From the NCBI RefSeq assembly GCF_011082085.1, contig NZ_CP041063.1, forward strand, positions 372,001 to 436,000: a stretch of DNA of 64,000 bases. The letters run 5' to 3'. Below, piece after piece: positions 7,068-16,334 of this stretch. Source of the DNA: Bacillus sp. Cs-700. GTDB taxonomy: Bacteria; Bacillota; Bacilli; Bacillales; Guptibacillaceae. Each line of letters begins with the position of its first letter. Position 1 is the stretch's first letter. The notes under the pieces were generated by a model. The model ran no database searches. It saw only the letters and a list, made by a program, of their open reading frames with translations, and was not told the origin of the DNA. The position numbers were made by a program, and so were the translations under genes.

Positions 7068-8558
7068 TTGAAAAAATTTCAAGATCTAGGTTTAAGTAAT
7101 ACACTGCTAGAAGCAGTTAATCAAATGGGATTCGAAGAAACAACACCAATTCAAGCAGGAACAATTCCTCTAGCGCTTGAAGGCAACGACGTTATCGGTC
7201 AGGCTCAAACTGGTACTGGTAAAACAGCTGCTTTTGGTATCCCAATGATTGAAAAGATCGACACTTCTCTATCTCATGTACAGGGAATCATTCTTGCGCC
7301 AACACGTGAGCTTGCTGTACAGGTTGCAGAAGAATTGAACCGTATTGGTCAAGCAAAAGGCGTGCGTGCCCTTCCTATATACGGTGGACAAAGCATCGTT
7401 CACCAAATTAAAGCACTTAAAAAGAGACCTCAGCTCGTTGTAGCGACGCCAGGCCGTCTTATCGACCATATGGAACGTAAAACGATTCGTCTTTCAGAAG
7501 TTTCATTTGTTGTTCTTGACGAAGCAGACGAAATGCTTAACATGGGCTTTATTGAAGATATCGAAAAGATTCTTAAAGGTGTTCCTGAAAAGCGTCAAAC
7601 GCTTCTATTCTCAGCGACAATGCCGAAACGTATCGCAATTCTTGCAGAGAAATTCATGAGCAACCCTGAAACAGTTAGAACGAAATCAAAAGAAATGACT
7701 GTTCCATCAATTGAACAGCATTACTATGAAGTTCGTGATTCTAAGAAATTCGATATTCTTTGTCGCCTTCTTGATACTCAGTCTCCTGAGCTTGCAATTG
7801 TGTTTGCAAGAACTAAGAAACGCGTTGATGAAGTATCTGAAGGACTTAAGAAACGTGGCTACATGGCTGAAGGAATTCACGGTGACCTTCCACAGGGTAA
7901 ACGTGATCAAGTTATTAAACAGTTTAAAGACAGCACAATTGACATCATGGTAGCAACAGACGTTGCTGCACGTGGACTTGACATCAGTGGTGTGACGCAC
8001 GTTTATAACTTTGACATTCCTCAAGATCCTGAAAGCTACGTTCACAGAATCGGTCGTACTGGCCGTGCAGGTAAGTCAGGTCTTGCTTCGACGTTTATTA
8101 CTCCACGTGAGTACGATCACCTTAAAGTGATTGAAAAAATTACGAAGAAGTCTATGCAAAAACGCACGATCCCAAGCTTTGCTGAAGCAATGGAAGGCCA
8201 GCAGCAAATGGCGATTCAACAGCTTCAAAGCACAATTGAAGAGCAGGATCACTCAGTATACCGTTCATCAGCTGAACAACTTCTTGATGATCACGATTCA
8301 GTAACGCTTCTTTCTGCAGCTCTTAAGTTGCTAACAAAAGAGCCGGATACCACTCCAGTTAAAATTACTGAAATTGCACCACTTCGTGCTAAAAAAGCTC
8401 ATGGCCGTGGCGGCAGTGGCGGTGGAAACCGCAACCGTAACCGCAGTAATGATCGCGGAGGCCGTAAAGGTGGAAGCGGTGGCGGATATCGCGGAGATCG
8501 TAGTAACAGCGGAGGCGCTAGCAAGCGTCGTAAGTTTAACGACAAAGGAAATAAATAA
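7068..8558 (+). CDS. cshA: DEAD-box ATP-dependent RNA helicase CshA
   Basis: 496 aa, starting at TTG with AAAGGAG upstream. All helicase motifs are present: the Q motif ([11 protein letters not shown]), motif [11 protein letters not shown], Ia PTRELA, II DEAD ([10 protein letters not shown]), III SAT, V ARGLDI and [12 protein letters not shown]. After the two RecA domains (to about 360) there is a dimerisation-type region. A basic Gly/Arg/Ser-rich tail from about residue 445 includes [15 protein letters not shown]. CshA unwinds RNA in ribosome assembly and mRNA decay and binds the RNase Y degradosome. The 213-nt upstream region holds several hairpins, as in cold-inducible leaders. A strong terminator follows. 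Confidence 0.93.
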   Translation: MKKFQDLGLSNTLLEAVNQMGFEETTPIQAGTIPLALEGNDVIGQAQTGTGKTAAFGIPMIEKIDTSLSHVQGIILAPTRELAVQVAEELNRIGQAKGVRALPIYGGQSIVHQIKALKKRPQLVVATPGRLIDHMERKTIRLSEVSFVVLDEADEMLNMGFIEDIEKILKGVPEKRQTLLFSATMPKRIAILAEKFMSNPETVRTKSKEMTVPSIEQHYYEVRDSKKFDILCRLLDTQSPELAIVFARTKKRVDEVSEGLKKRGYMAEGIHGDLPQGKRDQVIKQFKDSTIDIMVATDVAARGLDISGVTHVYNFDIPQDPESYVHRIGRTGRAGKSGLASTFITPREYDHLKVIEKITKKSMQKRTIPSFAEAMEGQQQMAIQQLQSTIEEQDHSVYRSSAEQLLDDHDSVTLLSAALKLLTKEPDTTPVKITEIAPLRAKKAHGRGGSGGGNRNRNRSNDRGGRKGGSGGGYRGDRSNSGGASKRRKFNDKGNK

Positions 8559-8569
8559 GAAATACCAAA

Positions 8570-8597
8570 AAGTCGGGAGAAATCCCGGCTTTTTTTA
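8570..8597 (+). terminator. Terminator of cshA
   Basis: AGTCGGGA, GAAA loop, TCCCGGCT, then a run of eight T. Confidence 0.9.
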
Positions 8598-8749
8598 TTT
8601 GTTATGATCAATAAGTGTGAATAACCCAATCAAGTTCATTTCTGGTTTCATTGATGATAAGAGAGAATATTTTTAGACAATACTGGGAAAATGTCACTGA
8701 AAGCGTTATTCTTAGAGAGACACTATTTACGGAAAGGCAGCGGGATATT

Positions 8750-11700
8750 ATGAAGCATGATTACCAGTCACAGACCAAAGTAAAAGAAGACGTCCTGCTA
8801 GAACGTCTTGCTCTCATTCAAACAGAGTTAGCGCCTGCAGAAGCATCGAAAATGAAACAATTAAGCGATAAATTGATGAATGGTGAACAGCACTTTCTTT
8901 TCTCGGGGCATTTTTCTGCAGGAAAGTCATCATTAATTAATGCGTTATTTGAATCCAATTTACTGCCATCAAGTCCTATTCCTGCAAGTGCGAATACGGT
9001 TCGTATCCGGTCTGGACAATCAGGCGCTTCTGTTCATTTTATCAATGGCAAAAAAATGATTTTTAAAGCGCCATATGATATCGATCAAGTAAAAGGTTAC
9101 TGCCTGAATGGAGAAGAAGTAGAGCGAGTGGAATTATCTGCGCCATCTAAAATCGAAAAAGATGTTATTTTCATTGATACACCTGGAATTGATTCAACTG
9201 ATGAGGCTCATAGGCTCTCGACCGAGTCATCGATGTATTTAGCAGATGTCGTTTTCTACGTGATGGATTATAACCATGTTCAATCGGAAGTAAACTATCA
9301 GTTTATTCGAGAGTTATATCGTCAAAATAAGAAAATCATACTAATTGTGAACCAAATTGACAAACATAACGAAGCTGAGATTTCATTCAAATCCTTCAGG
9401 AAATCAGTTGTGGAGTCTTTTGAGACGTGGGGGATGTCACTCGAATCGTTTTTCTTTATCTCCTTACGTGATCTAAACCATCCTCAAAACCAATTTCATC
9501 AGTTGAAAACCTACATTGAAGGCCTTTCCAAGAAAACGCCTGAGGATAAAGTTAAGCGAGTTTACGATGCGGCGATCGAACTTATTGAAAACATTGATAC
9601 GGTTGATGAGGATAGTGAGGTGATCCAAGCTTATGAGGAGATGGAAACCAAACTATCTTTTTCAAAGGAGCGCATCAAGCTGATTGAAGAGGAGTTTCAA
9701 TCTGAAGCTTCAACGATCCAAAAAAGCGCGATTCTAATGCCTTATGAAGTAAGGGAGGCAGGGCGTGCCTATCTAGAATCTTTACAATCTGGATTTAAGG
9801 TAGGGCTCATTTTTCGTGACAAAAAAACACAGCAGGAACGTTCGAACCGATACGATGAATTTGTATCAGGTTTAGAGGAACAAGTGAAGTCACAGCTTGA
9901 ATGGCATTTTAAGGAGCTGCTTCAGGAGCTAAAATCGACTGCAGCCTTAACGAAAGTCGACCCTCCAGTTTTAGATGATTCATTCCACGTCGATTTTACT
10001 GTTATTCAAGAAGAAGCAAAAAAGGGAAACGGTGCAACGGGTGAAGCGGTACTTCATTATACCGAAAATGTCGCGCATAGCTTGAAGACTCAAATCAAGC
10101 AGCAAGCAGAAAAACGAAAGAATTTGCTCATTGATCAGGTGAATAAAGAGCATGAACAAATCGTGATGGATGTCCAAAAAGCTTTTGAAACTCAAGTTGG
10201 AGAAAAAGATTCCGAAGTCTTCTTAGCGAAGATGGAATTGGTGAGTGAGAAAGCTAACGGCCTATGGGCAATCCTTGAAGGAAGTCGTGATGAAGAAGCT
10301 AGACGCATAGCGAACAGTGAAGATCGACAAGAGGATCGCCAGCAGGTCATTATTGTGGAGTCCGTCGAAAAAACAAGCAATAAAATTCACAGCGAAAATG
10401 AGCGCTCTGTAGAAGAGGAAGTTGTTAAAAAGCATGATGATGACCTTCCTACTTCTGAAATGACTGTACAGGCGCTTCAAAACATCGCGACTGAACTAAC
10501 CGATCTTCCAGGTTTCGATCATACGAAGCAAAATTTAATTAAAAAAGCGAGTAAACTTACGGATCAATCCTACACAGTTGCATTGTTTGGTGCATTTAGT
10601 GCTGGTAAATCATCTTTCGCGAATGCTCTAATAGGTGAGAAGATCTTACCTTCGTCGCCGAATCCAACGACGGCAACGCTTAACCGCATTTGTCCTGTTA
10701 CATCTGGGCACGCACATAAAACGGCAATGATTCATTACAAGACGGAAGAGGAGCTTCTTGAAGACTTAAATCATTCTCTTTCTTATTTTGGAGAACAGAC
10801 TTTTTCGCTTCGAGACAGTTTGCAAATTATATCAGCTGGTAAGCTGTTCAAGCGGGAGTCGGCCGAAACAAAACCTCACGCGTTATTTTTACGTGCGGTC
10901 GTTAAGGGAGAAAGGGAGCTTTCGTATCTTGGAATGGACCGAGAAGTAACGTTAACAGAATACGAAGATATGGTTGTAAACGAATCGAAAGCAGCTTTTA
11001 TTGCTTCCATTTCTTTATATTACGATTGTCCTCTAACGAGAGAAGGTATAACGCTTGTGGACACACCTGGAGCGGATTCGATCAATGCTCGACATACGGG
11101 CGTCGCTTTTCAATATATGAAAGCAGCTGACGCAATTCTGTATGTGACCTATTACAATCACGCCTTCTCAAAAGCAGATCGAGAATTCTTAATTCAGCTT
11201 GGGCGGGTGAAAGATGTGTTTGAGATGGATAAGATGTTCTTTCTTCTGAATGCTTCTGATCTTGCAGAAAACGACGGGGAACTTCGCACTGTACTTGATC
11301 ACGTGAATAAACAGCTGCAGCAGTATGGTATTCGCTATCCATCCCTTTATCCGGTTTCAAGCCTTGCGGGAATGCTCTCATCAGAAACGCTAAGTGAGGA
11401 GGATGAAGCGTTTCTTTCAAAATTACCAAAACAACTTAGAAACAAAGGTGGACTTGCTTCTTTTGAAGAACGCTTTTATCGCTTTATTCGTACAGATCTA
11501 TCGAAAATGGCCGTTGAAGCAAGCCTAAGCGAAATAACCCGTATCAGAGAAGAAATCGCCCATTGGATCGAGCATTTTGAATTGAATGCCAATCAAAAAG
11601 AAGAGCAGCTGAAGCGCTTGTACCTTCAAAGTGATGAGGCGATTGAAGAAGTGGAGCAATATGCCGTTTTAACCTCCTTACAACAAATTGAACAGGAGTT

Positions 11701-12364
11701 AACAGAACTTGTGCACTACGTGCCGCAACGCCTTTTCTACCGTTTTAATGACTTCTTTAAGGAAGCATTTAACCCTGCTATCATTCAAAGCCGCGATGGA
11801 TTAAATGCTGCATCGCGTTCACTTCTAGAAGATATTGAACAAGATCTTCTTCAAGAGTTGAGAGCGGCGTCACTCCGGATCGATCGGTTTATAAAGCGAG
11901 AGCTTCAAAAGAATGAGAAAGACATGCAGATGACAATTCGTAACCACTTAACAGATTTCCGCTATGTGTCTAACGAATCAAGGGATATGGCGACACCTGC
12001 ATTTTCAGCTTCACTCACAACCTGGATCAGCATTGAAGCAATTGTAAAGTTGGCACGGAGTTCTTTCAAATCTTCAAAACAATTTTTTGAACAAAACGGA
12101 AGAGATAACTTACACGACGTACTGAAAAAGGAATTTCAACAGCCTGTTAGTGACTATTTAGCTACGGAACAACAGGTGATTGCATCAATGGCGACGAATT
12201 TTTATGAAGAAAACCTTGATGAAATGAAGGACGAGATCCAAAACGAAATAAGAGAGTACATTGAAACGAGAACAACCATGCTAAATAGTAATTTATCAAA
12301 AGCTTTCTTACAAACGAAACAGTCAAATGTAGCAAGAATTCAAACGAACTTATTGGGGGAATAG
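8750..12364 (+). CDS. dynA: Dynamin-like GTPase with two GTPase heads (DynA/YpbR type)
   Basis: 1204 aa from the ATG at 8750. The frame is open back to a TTG at 8651, but that has no ribosome site, and the chosen length fits B. subtilis DynA (1193 aa). Head 1 has GHFSAGKSS (53-61), switch segment DTPGIDST and NQID. Head 2 has GAFSAGKSS (614-622), DTPGADS and the G4-like segment LNASD. Long coiled-coil stalks follow each head. DynA is a head-to-head fused membrane dynamin that tethers and fuses membranes and protects against pore formers and phages. The stop is 3 nt before the sulfurtransferase ATG, so the two are cotranscribed. Confidence 0.9.
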   Translation: MKHDYQSQTKVKEDVLLERLALIQTELAPAEASKMKQLSDKLMNGEQHFLFSGHFSAGKSSLINALFESNLLPSSPIPASANTVRIRSGQSGASVHFINGKKMIFKAPYDIDQVKGYCLNGEEVERVELSAPSKIEKDVIFIDTPGIDSTDEAHRLSTESSMYLADVVFYVMDYNHVQSEVNYQFIRELYRQNKKIILIVNQIDKHNEAEISFKSFRKSVVESFETWGMSLESFFFISLRDLNHPQNQFHQLKTYIEGLSKKTPEDKVKRVYDAAIELIENIDTVDEDSEVIQAYEEMETKLSFSKERIKLIEEEFQSEASTIQKSAILMPYEVREAGRAYLESLQSGFKVGLIFRDKKTQQERSNRYDEFVSGLEEQVKSQLEWHFKELLQELKSTAALTKVDPPVLDDSFHVDFTVIQEEAKKGNGATGEAVLHYTENVAHSLKTQIKQQAEKRKNLLIDQVNKEHEQIVMDVQKAFETQVGEKDSEVFLAKMELVSEKANGLWAILEGSRDEEARRIANSEDRQEDRQQVIIVESVEKTSNKIHSENERSVEEEVVKKHDDDLPTSEMTVQALQNIATELTDLPGFDHTKQNLIKKASKLTDQSYTVALFGAFSAGKSSFANALIGEKILPSSPNPTTATLNRICPVTSGHAHKTAMIHYKTEEELLEDLNHSLSYFGEQTFSLRDSLQIISAGKLFKRESAETKPHALFLRAVVKGERELSYLGMDREVTLTEYEDMVVNESKAAFIASISLYYDCPLTREGITLVDTPGADSINARHTGVAFQYMKAADAILYVTYYNHAFSKADREFLIQLGRVKDVFEMDKMFFLLNASDLAENDGELRTVLDHVNKQLQQYGIRYPSLYPVSSLAGMLSSETLSEEDEAFLSKLPKQLRNKGGLASFEERFYRFIRTDLSKMAVEASLSEITRIREEIAHWIEHFELNANQKEEQLKRLYLQSDEAIEEVEQYAVLTSLQQIEQELTELVHYVPQRLFYRFNDFFKEAFNPAIIQSRDGLNAASRSLLEDIEQDLLQELRAASLRIDRFIKRELQKNEKDMQMTIRNHLTDFRYVSNESRDMATPAFSASLTTWISIEAIVKLARSSFKSSKQFFEQNGRDNLHDVLKKEFQQPVSDYLATEQQVIASMATNFYEENLDEMKDEIQNEIREYIETRTTMLNSNLSKAFLQTKQSNVARIQTNLLGE

Positions 12365-12367
12365 GCG

Positions 12368-13183
12368 ATGAAAAATCTTGTTTCTGTTGAATGGCTCGCG
12401 AATCATTTATACGATGAACATTTTGTGATTGTTGATTGCCAGTTTGAATTAGGCAAGCCTGAAAGTGGCTTTGCTGCTTATGTAGAAGGGCATATCCCTG
12501 GGGCTCTATATGCTGACCTTGAAAAGGATTTATCGGGTGAAGTCGGAGAGCACGGTGGGAGACACCCGTTACCAGATCAAGAACAGCTTCAGGAACTCGT
12601 TGAAAGGTTAGGGATCCAGCAGGATTCAAAAGTGATTGTATATGACCATGAATATGGGGCAATGGCTGCAAGATTATGGTTTTTACTTGGTTTTGCTGGT
12701 CATAAGGAGCGAGCTATACTTGATGGAGGACTGAAAGCGTGGAGAGGGGAGGGGCATAAGCTTGAGACGAAGGTTCCGGAAGTTAGCCGCTCTGAATATC
12801 CAATTAGCCTAGATAAATCAATGATTGTTTCGATGAACGATGTGAAGCAGGCGCAACAAGAAGGGAGAACGATTATTGATTCTCGTGCTCCAGAGCGTTT
12901 TAATGGAGAAAAAGAGCCGATTGATCAAAAAGCGGGCCATATCCCTGGGGCAATCAACTATTTTTGGAAAGATAACTTGAACGAAGATCAAAAATGGAAA
13001 GACCCTGAAGAGAGAGTAGGGATAAACGAGCACGGTCAGGAGCCAATTGTTTACTGTGGGTCTGGGGTAACTGCTTGTGTGAATTTGCTCGCTCTACAAG
13101 AAGCCGGGGTTCATGCAAAGCTTTACCCAGGTAGCTATAGTGATTGGGTGTCTTATCAAAACAATCCAATTGATTCAAACTAA
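12368..13183 (+). CDS. Sulfurtransferase, 3-mercaptopyruvate type (two rhodanese domains)
   Basis: 271 aa with two tandem rhodanese domains. The N-terminal one (about 5-130) is inactive in type. The C-terminal one carries the active-site loop CGSGVTAC with Cys230. A CGSGVT loop is typical of 3-mercaptopyruvate sulfurtransferases (SseA-like), whereas thiosulfate sulfurtransferases have CRKGVT. GHIPGA occurs in both halves. It likely moves sulfane sulfur from mercaptopyruvate to thiol acceptors. It starts 3 nt after the dynamin gene and ends at a strong terminator. Confidence 0.88.
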   Translation: MKNLVSVEWLANHLYDEHFVIVDCQFELGKPESGFAAYVEGHIPGALYADLEKDLSGEVGEHGGRHPLPDQEQLQELVERLGIQQDSKVIVYDHEYGAMAARLWFLLGFAGHKERAILDGGLKAWRGEGHKLETKVPEVSRSEYPISLDKSMIVSMNDVKQAQQEGRTIIDSRAPERFNGEKEPIDQKAGHIPGAINYFWKDNLNEDQKWKDPEERVGINEHGQEPIVYCGSGVTACVNLLALQEAGVHAKLYPGSYSDWVSYQNNPIDSN

Positions 13184-13186
13184 ATG

Positions 13187-13223
13187 AAAGCCAGCCCGAA
13201 ACACATGTAGGGCTGGCTTTTTT
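13187..13223 (+). terminator. Terminator of the dynA-sulfurtransferase operon
   Basis: AAAGCCAGCCC, 12-nt loop, GGGCTGGCTTT, then T's. Confidence 0.9.
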
Positions 13224-13241
13224 CTGTGCATTTATATGGGC

Positions 13242-14396
13242 TTAAAGAGTAGAGAGAAATCGTTCTAGTCGATCCATTCCTTCTTTTAACACATCGAGAT
13301 TATAAGCGAAGGAAATTCGAACATATCCTTCTCCGAATGTGGAAAAAGCGCTGCCTGGCACAACAGCAACATTGCCTTCTTTTGCGAGTTTCATGGCAAA
13401 ATCAAAAGAGGTTAAGCCAAATTGTTTAATAGAAGGAAGGATATAGAATGCACCGTCAGGCTTGATTGGTGATAGCCCCATTCCGACTAATCGATCAAAT
13501 ACATAGTTCATTCTTTTTGAGTATTCCGTTCTCATTTCAATGGGATCATCAAGTCCGTTATCCAACGCTTCGAGAGCAGCATACTGAGAGACAGAAGAAG
13601 CGCAGGAAACATTATATTGGTGCACTTTCAAAATGTGTTTTGCGAGCGCTTCTGGTGCAAATAAAAATCCAATTCGCCATCCTGTCATTGCGTGGGACTT
13701 GGAAAGTCCATTGATGACGATTGTCTTTTCTCGCATGCTAGCAAATTGAGCGATGGAAGCGTGATCGCCTGAGAAGGTTAGTTCTGAATAAATTTCGTCA
13801 GAGAGAACAAAAATGTTTTTATCTTCCAATAGTGCCGCAAGATCCTCAAGTTCAGCTGCAGACATGGCGACGCCTGTTGGGTTGGACGGTGATGGAAGAA
13901 TGATGCATTTTGTTCGTTCTGTCAGCGCTGATTCAACTAGTGAGCGTGACAACTTAAAGCCATTTTCCGTCGTATCAACGTGAACAGGAACAGCGCCACA
14001 TAGCGTAATGATTGGTTCGTATCCGGGATATACTGGTCCAGGTAATATTACCTCATCGCCTTCAGTGAGAAGAGTACGAAGTGTTACATCAATTGCCTGG
14101 CTAGCGCCTGAAGTAGTGATGACCTCTGATTCTGCCTTGTATGTTAGGTTGTACTTTGTTTTTAGAAAATGGGATGCCGCTTTTCGGAGTTCAAGTATGC
14201 CAGCATTGTGTGTATACGTCGTCTTATTTTGATCAATGGCCGTTTGAGCCGCTTCCTTAATGTGACCGGGGGTTTCAAAATCTGGCTGACCGATTGTTAA
14301 CGAAATCATGTTTTCATAATCTGCCACCATATTAAAAAAAGTACGGATACCTGAAATTTCAATGTTGTTTACTCGAGGGTTTAATAAATGTTCCAT
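13242..14396 (-). CDS. patA: Aminotransferase PatA (N-acetyl-LL-diaminopimelate aminotransferase)
   Basis: 384 aa class I/II PLP aminotransferase. It starts MEHLLNPRVNNIEISGIR, nearly identical in pattern to B. subtilis PatA. The enzyme acts in the acetylated branch of lysine and diaminopimelate synthesis. Visible motifs are GQPDFETPGHI, TTSGASQAID, PSPSNPTGVAMS, LSDEIYSEL and the PLP-lysine segment LSKSHAMTGWRIGF; VRISFAYN is the Arg block for the substrate carboxylate. Length fits the family. It stands alone, facing the dynA operon and followed upstream by the DnaA-box-rich spacer. Confidence 0.93.
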   Translation of the reverse strand: MEHLLNPRVNNIEISGIRTFFNMVADYENMISLTIGQPDFETPGHIKEAAQTAIDQNKTTYTHNAGILELRKAASHFLKTKYNLTYKAESEVITTSGASQAIDVTLRTLLTEGDEVILPGPVYPGYEPIITLCGAVPVHVDTTENGFKLSRSLVESALTERTKCIILPSPSNPTGVAMSAAELEDLAALLEDKNIFVLSDEIYSELTFSGDHASIAQFASMREKTIVINGLSKSHAMTGWRIGFLFAPEALAKHILKVHQYNVSCASSVSQYAALEALDNGLDDPIEMRTEYSKRMNYVFDRLVGMGLSPIKPDGAFYILPSIKQFGLTSFDFAMKLAKEGNVAVVPGSAFSTFGEGYVRISFAYNLDVLKEGMDRLERFLSTL

Positions 14397-14479
14397 AGGG
14401 CTGTCTTCCTTTCCGTCTCAACTTCTCATAAACATCATTGTAGCATAATTTTTAAACTATCGTCGAAATGAAGTTCTTT

Positions 14480-14657
14480 TGCGGATAAGTTCCAAAGTTG
14501 ATTAAAAATGTAGGTGTTGATAACTCGGCTAAGTACTGGTAGTATTGGTTTTCTGAGACTTATCAACAGATGAAAGTATATACCCACACCCGGTATTTTC
14601 ATTTCGCTCGGGGGTATGGTAGGGGGATATAGGTTACCCACAAAATTCTGTGGATAA
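14480..14657. other. Cluster of DnaA-box-like 9-mers in a gene-free spacer
   Basis: The spacer 14397-14744 has no convincing gene. It holds six sites close to the DnaA box TTATCCACA: 14480-14488 (minus, TTATCCGCA), 14515-14523 (minus, TTATCAACA), 14560-14568 (plus, TTATCAACA), 14580-14588 (plus, ATACCCACA, two mismatches), 14634-14642 (plus, TTACCCACA) and 14649-14657 (minus, TTATCCACA, perfect). The density resembles the DnaA-box clusters of B. subtilis that restrain replication initiation. A G/T-rich stretch (14608-14633) lies between sites. Confidence 0.65.
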
Positions 14658-14707
14658 CCAATATTCAGATAATTTAGGGCGGATCACCAAAATCTTTCAT
14701 GATACAC

Positions 14708-14745
14708 AAAAGACCAGATTCCAGGGTAGTGGAATCTGGTCTTTT
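14708..14745. terminator. Terminator of the PucR-type regulator gene
   Basis: AAAAGACCAGATTCC, 9-nt loop, GGAATCTGGTCTTTT. The minus-strand reading ends in a T run directly after the regulator stop codon. Confidence 0.85.
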
Positions 14746-16199
14746 TAGTTTGATGACAAAATACTGTCTGTCAAATAAGCTAATAAAGCGAATTGAACGT
14801 GGATGCGCTGTTCATAAGAGTAAATATCAATTCCCGTTAGTTTTTCTAATTGTTTAATTCGATAATTTAGCGTATGCCTGTGTATGAAAAGTTTATCCGC
14901 TGTGCGATTAATCACAAGGTTATTTTCCAAAAAAGCTTCAAGCGTTCTCATTAGTTGAGAATGGTGTTTCTGATCATACGACACAATCGGTGATAAAAGA
15001 GGTTCATAATAAGCCGTAAGATCCTCTCCATTTTCTTTTAAGCGAATGAATACCTGGTAAGCTCCTAAGGATTTAAATTGAATGAGAGATTCTTTTCGAT
15101 ACCGGGCAAAATGATGAGCAACTAACGCTTCTTTAAGAGCAGATTCAAGCTCCCGAATTCCTGTAGCTGTGCTCACACCTGCCGTAGATAAAGACGATTC
15201 TTGCTCGTCTATAAAAGGTTCAAAATCACCGCATAAAAGAACGACAACGTGATCCATTTTCCTTTTGATTAAGCCTTTTGTTCTTGTTGAAATCAACGTT
15301 TGCTGACACTGCAGTTCGAGCTCAGATAGATTGGGGGAGGAAAGAACAGCTACGCAGTTAAGACCGGTTAAATCATACCCCATTTCTTTGCTTTTCTTGA
15401 GAATCGTTTTCTCGTCTTCATACGAATGCGAAAAGAGGATATCAAGAAAATCCGCTTCCATTTGTGATCGTGTATCTTCAATAATTCGTAACTTAAGAAA
15501 TTCAATCGCAAAGATATTCGCTGCTTGTTTAAGCGCAAGCTGATCAAGTGACGTGAGAGGAGTCTGTTTTTGAATGAAGATCGTGCCGATGGTTTGCCCT
15601 TCTGTCACGATCGGATAAGCGTGTTCGACTGGATATTGTCGGTTTGTTATATATGACCCTGCTAAAAGAGCTTGATTCGAATCATAGAGCGATACATTGC
15701 AGTGAAGTAATTTTGAAAGCGCATCTGTTAACGATGAAAAACCGGTATTTTTAATGACGAGAGCTGTTAATTCATCTTGAATGCGCTGTGCTTGCGTGAG
15801 CATACTAAGCTGCTTATTAACAAGCTGTTCTAGAATGCTTCTAGTAACGGTTGAAAAGTTCATCGTTCTTGGAATTTCAAGGAGTGGCAAGCCAGTTCGG
15901 TTTGCGGCTTCAATCATCGCTAAAGGAACAACATCCAGGTAAAATCCCGTGTGGATCGCAACTGCGGAAAGCTGCCGATTTGAAAGTGCATGGATGAGCA
16001 TTGAGTAAGAGTCGGATTTTTCATGCCAACCGTATGCCGTAGTAATTAAGAATTCACCTTCATGAAGACGTGTGACATCCTCCATAACTTCCACAATCGT
16101 TAACCACTTAATATCGCGATCGATTCCTTGTTTTCCAGCAATTAATTTAATTTCCCTCATTTCGGATAGTTGTAACGCCTCTCTAACGGATAGTCCCAT
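14745..16199 (-). CDS. PucR-family transcriptional regulator, likely of the lysine catabolic cluster
   Basis: 484 aa from the ATG at 16199, preceded by TTGGGGGA; the frame is open further back to 16292 without a ribosome site. An N-terminal PucR-like sensory domain (MGLSVREALQLSEM, about 1-125) leads through a GGDEF-like central part to a C-terminal helix-turn-helix: LENNLVINRTADKLFIHRHTLNYRI, the HTH_30 block. PucR proteins often control purine, amino-acid or GABA catabolism. It is divergent from the aminotransferase gene at 16335 across 135 bp, so it most likely regulates the yodTRSQP homologues. The effector is unknown. Confidence 0.85.
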   Translation of the reverse strand: MGLSVREALQLSEMREIKLIAGKQGIDRDIKWLTIVEVMEDVTRLHEGEFLITTAYGWHEKSDSYSMLIHALSNRQLSAVAIHTGFYLDVVPLAMIEAANRTGLPLLEIPRTMNFSTVTRSILEQLVNKQLSMLTQAQRIQDELTALVIKNTGFSSLTDALSKLLHCNVSLYDSNQALLAGSYITNRQYPVEHAYPIVTEGQTIGTIFIQKQTPLTSLDQLALKQAANIFAIEFLKLRIIEDTRSQMEADFLDILFSHSYEDEKTILKKSKEMGYDLTGLNCVAVLSSPNLSELELQCQQTLISTRTKGLIKRKMDHVVVLLCGDFEPFIDEQESSLSTAGVSTATGIRELESALKEALVAHHFARYRKESLIQFKSLGAYQVFIRLKENGEDLTAYYEPLLSPIVSYDQKHHSQLMRTLEAFLENNLVINRTADKLFIHRHTLNYRIKQLEKLTGIDIYSYEQRIHVQFALLAYLTDSILSSN

Positions 16200-16334
16200 C
16201 GATGTGTCCCCCAATCCTCTTATCCAAATCGTACAACAAAGTCTGAATTTTTTGTAGATGGTGTGGAATAGAATTTTCAAGCTTTCCCACATAGGCTAGA
16301 GATATAGACAAAAAAGTGAGGTGACCAATCCGAA

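Noticed and set aside
8400-8545. G/C-rich repetitive stretch as a DNA repeat
   Set aside because: It encodes the RGG-like tail of CshA; the repetition follows codons for Gly, Arg, Asn and Ser.
8651-8749. Longer N-terminus of the dynamin-like protein from TTG 8651
   Set aside because: No ribosome site before 8651, and the added 33 residues exceed the usual DynA N-terminus.
12162-12671. 169-codon open frame on the minus strand
   Set aside because: It lies across the end of the dynamin gene and start of the sulfurtransferase gene, has no ribosome site and no recognisable protein pattern; both plus-strand genes are certain.
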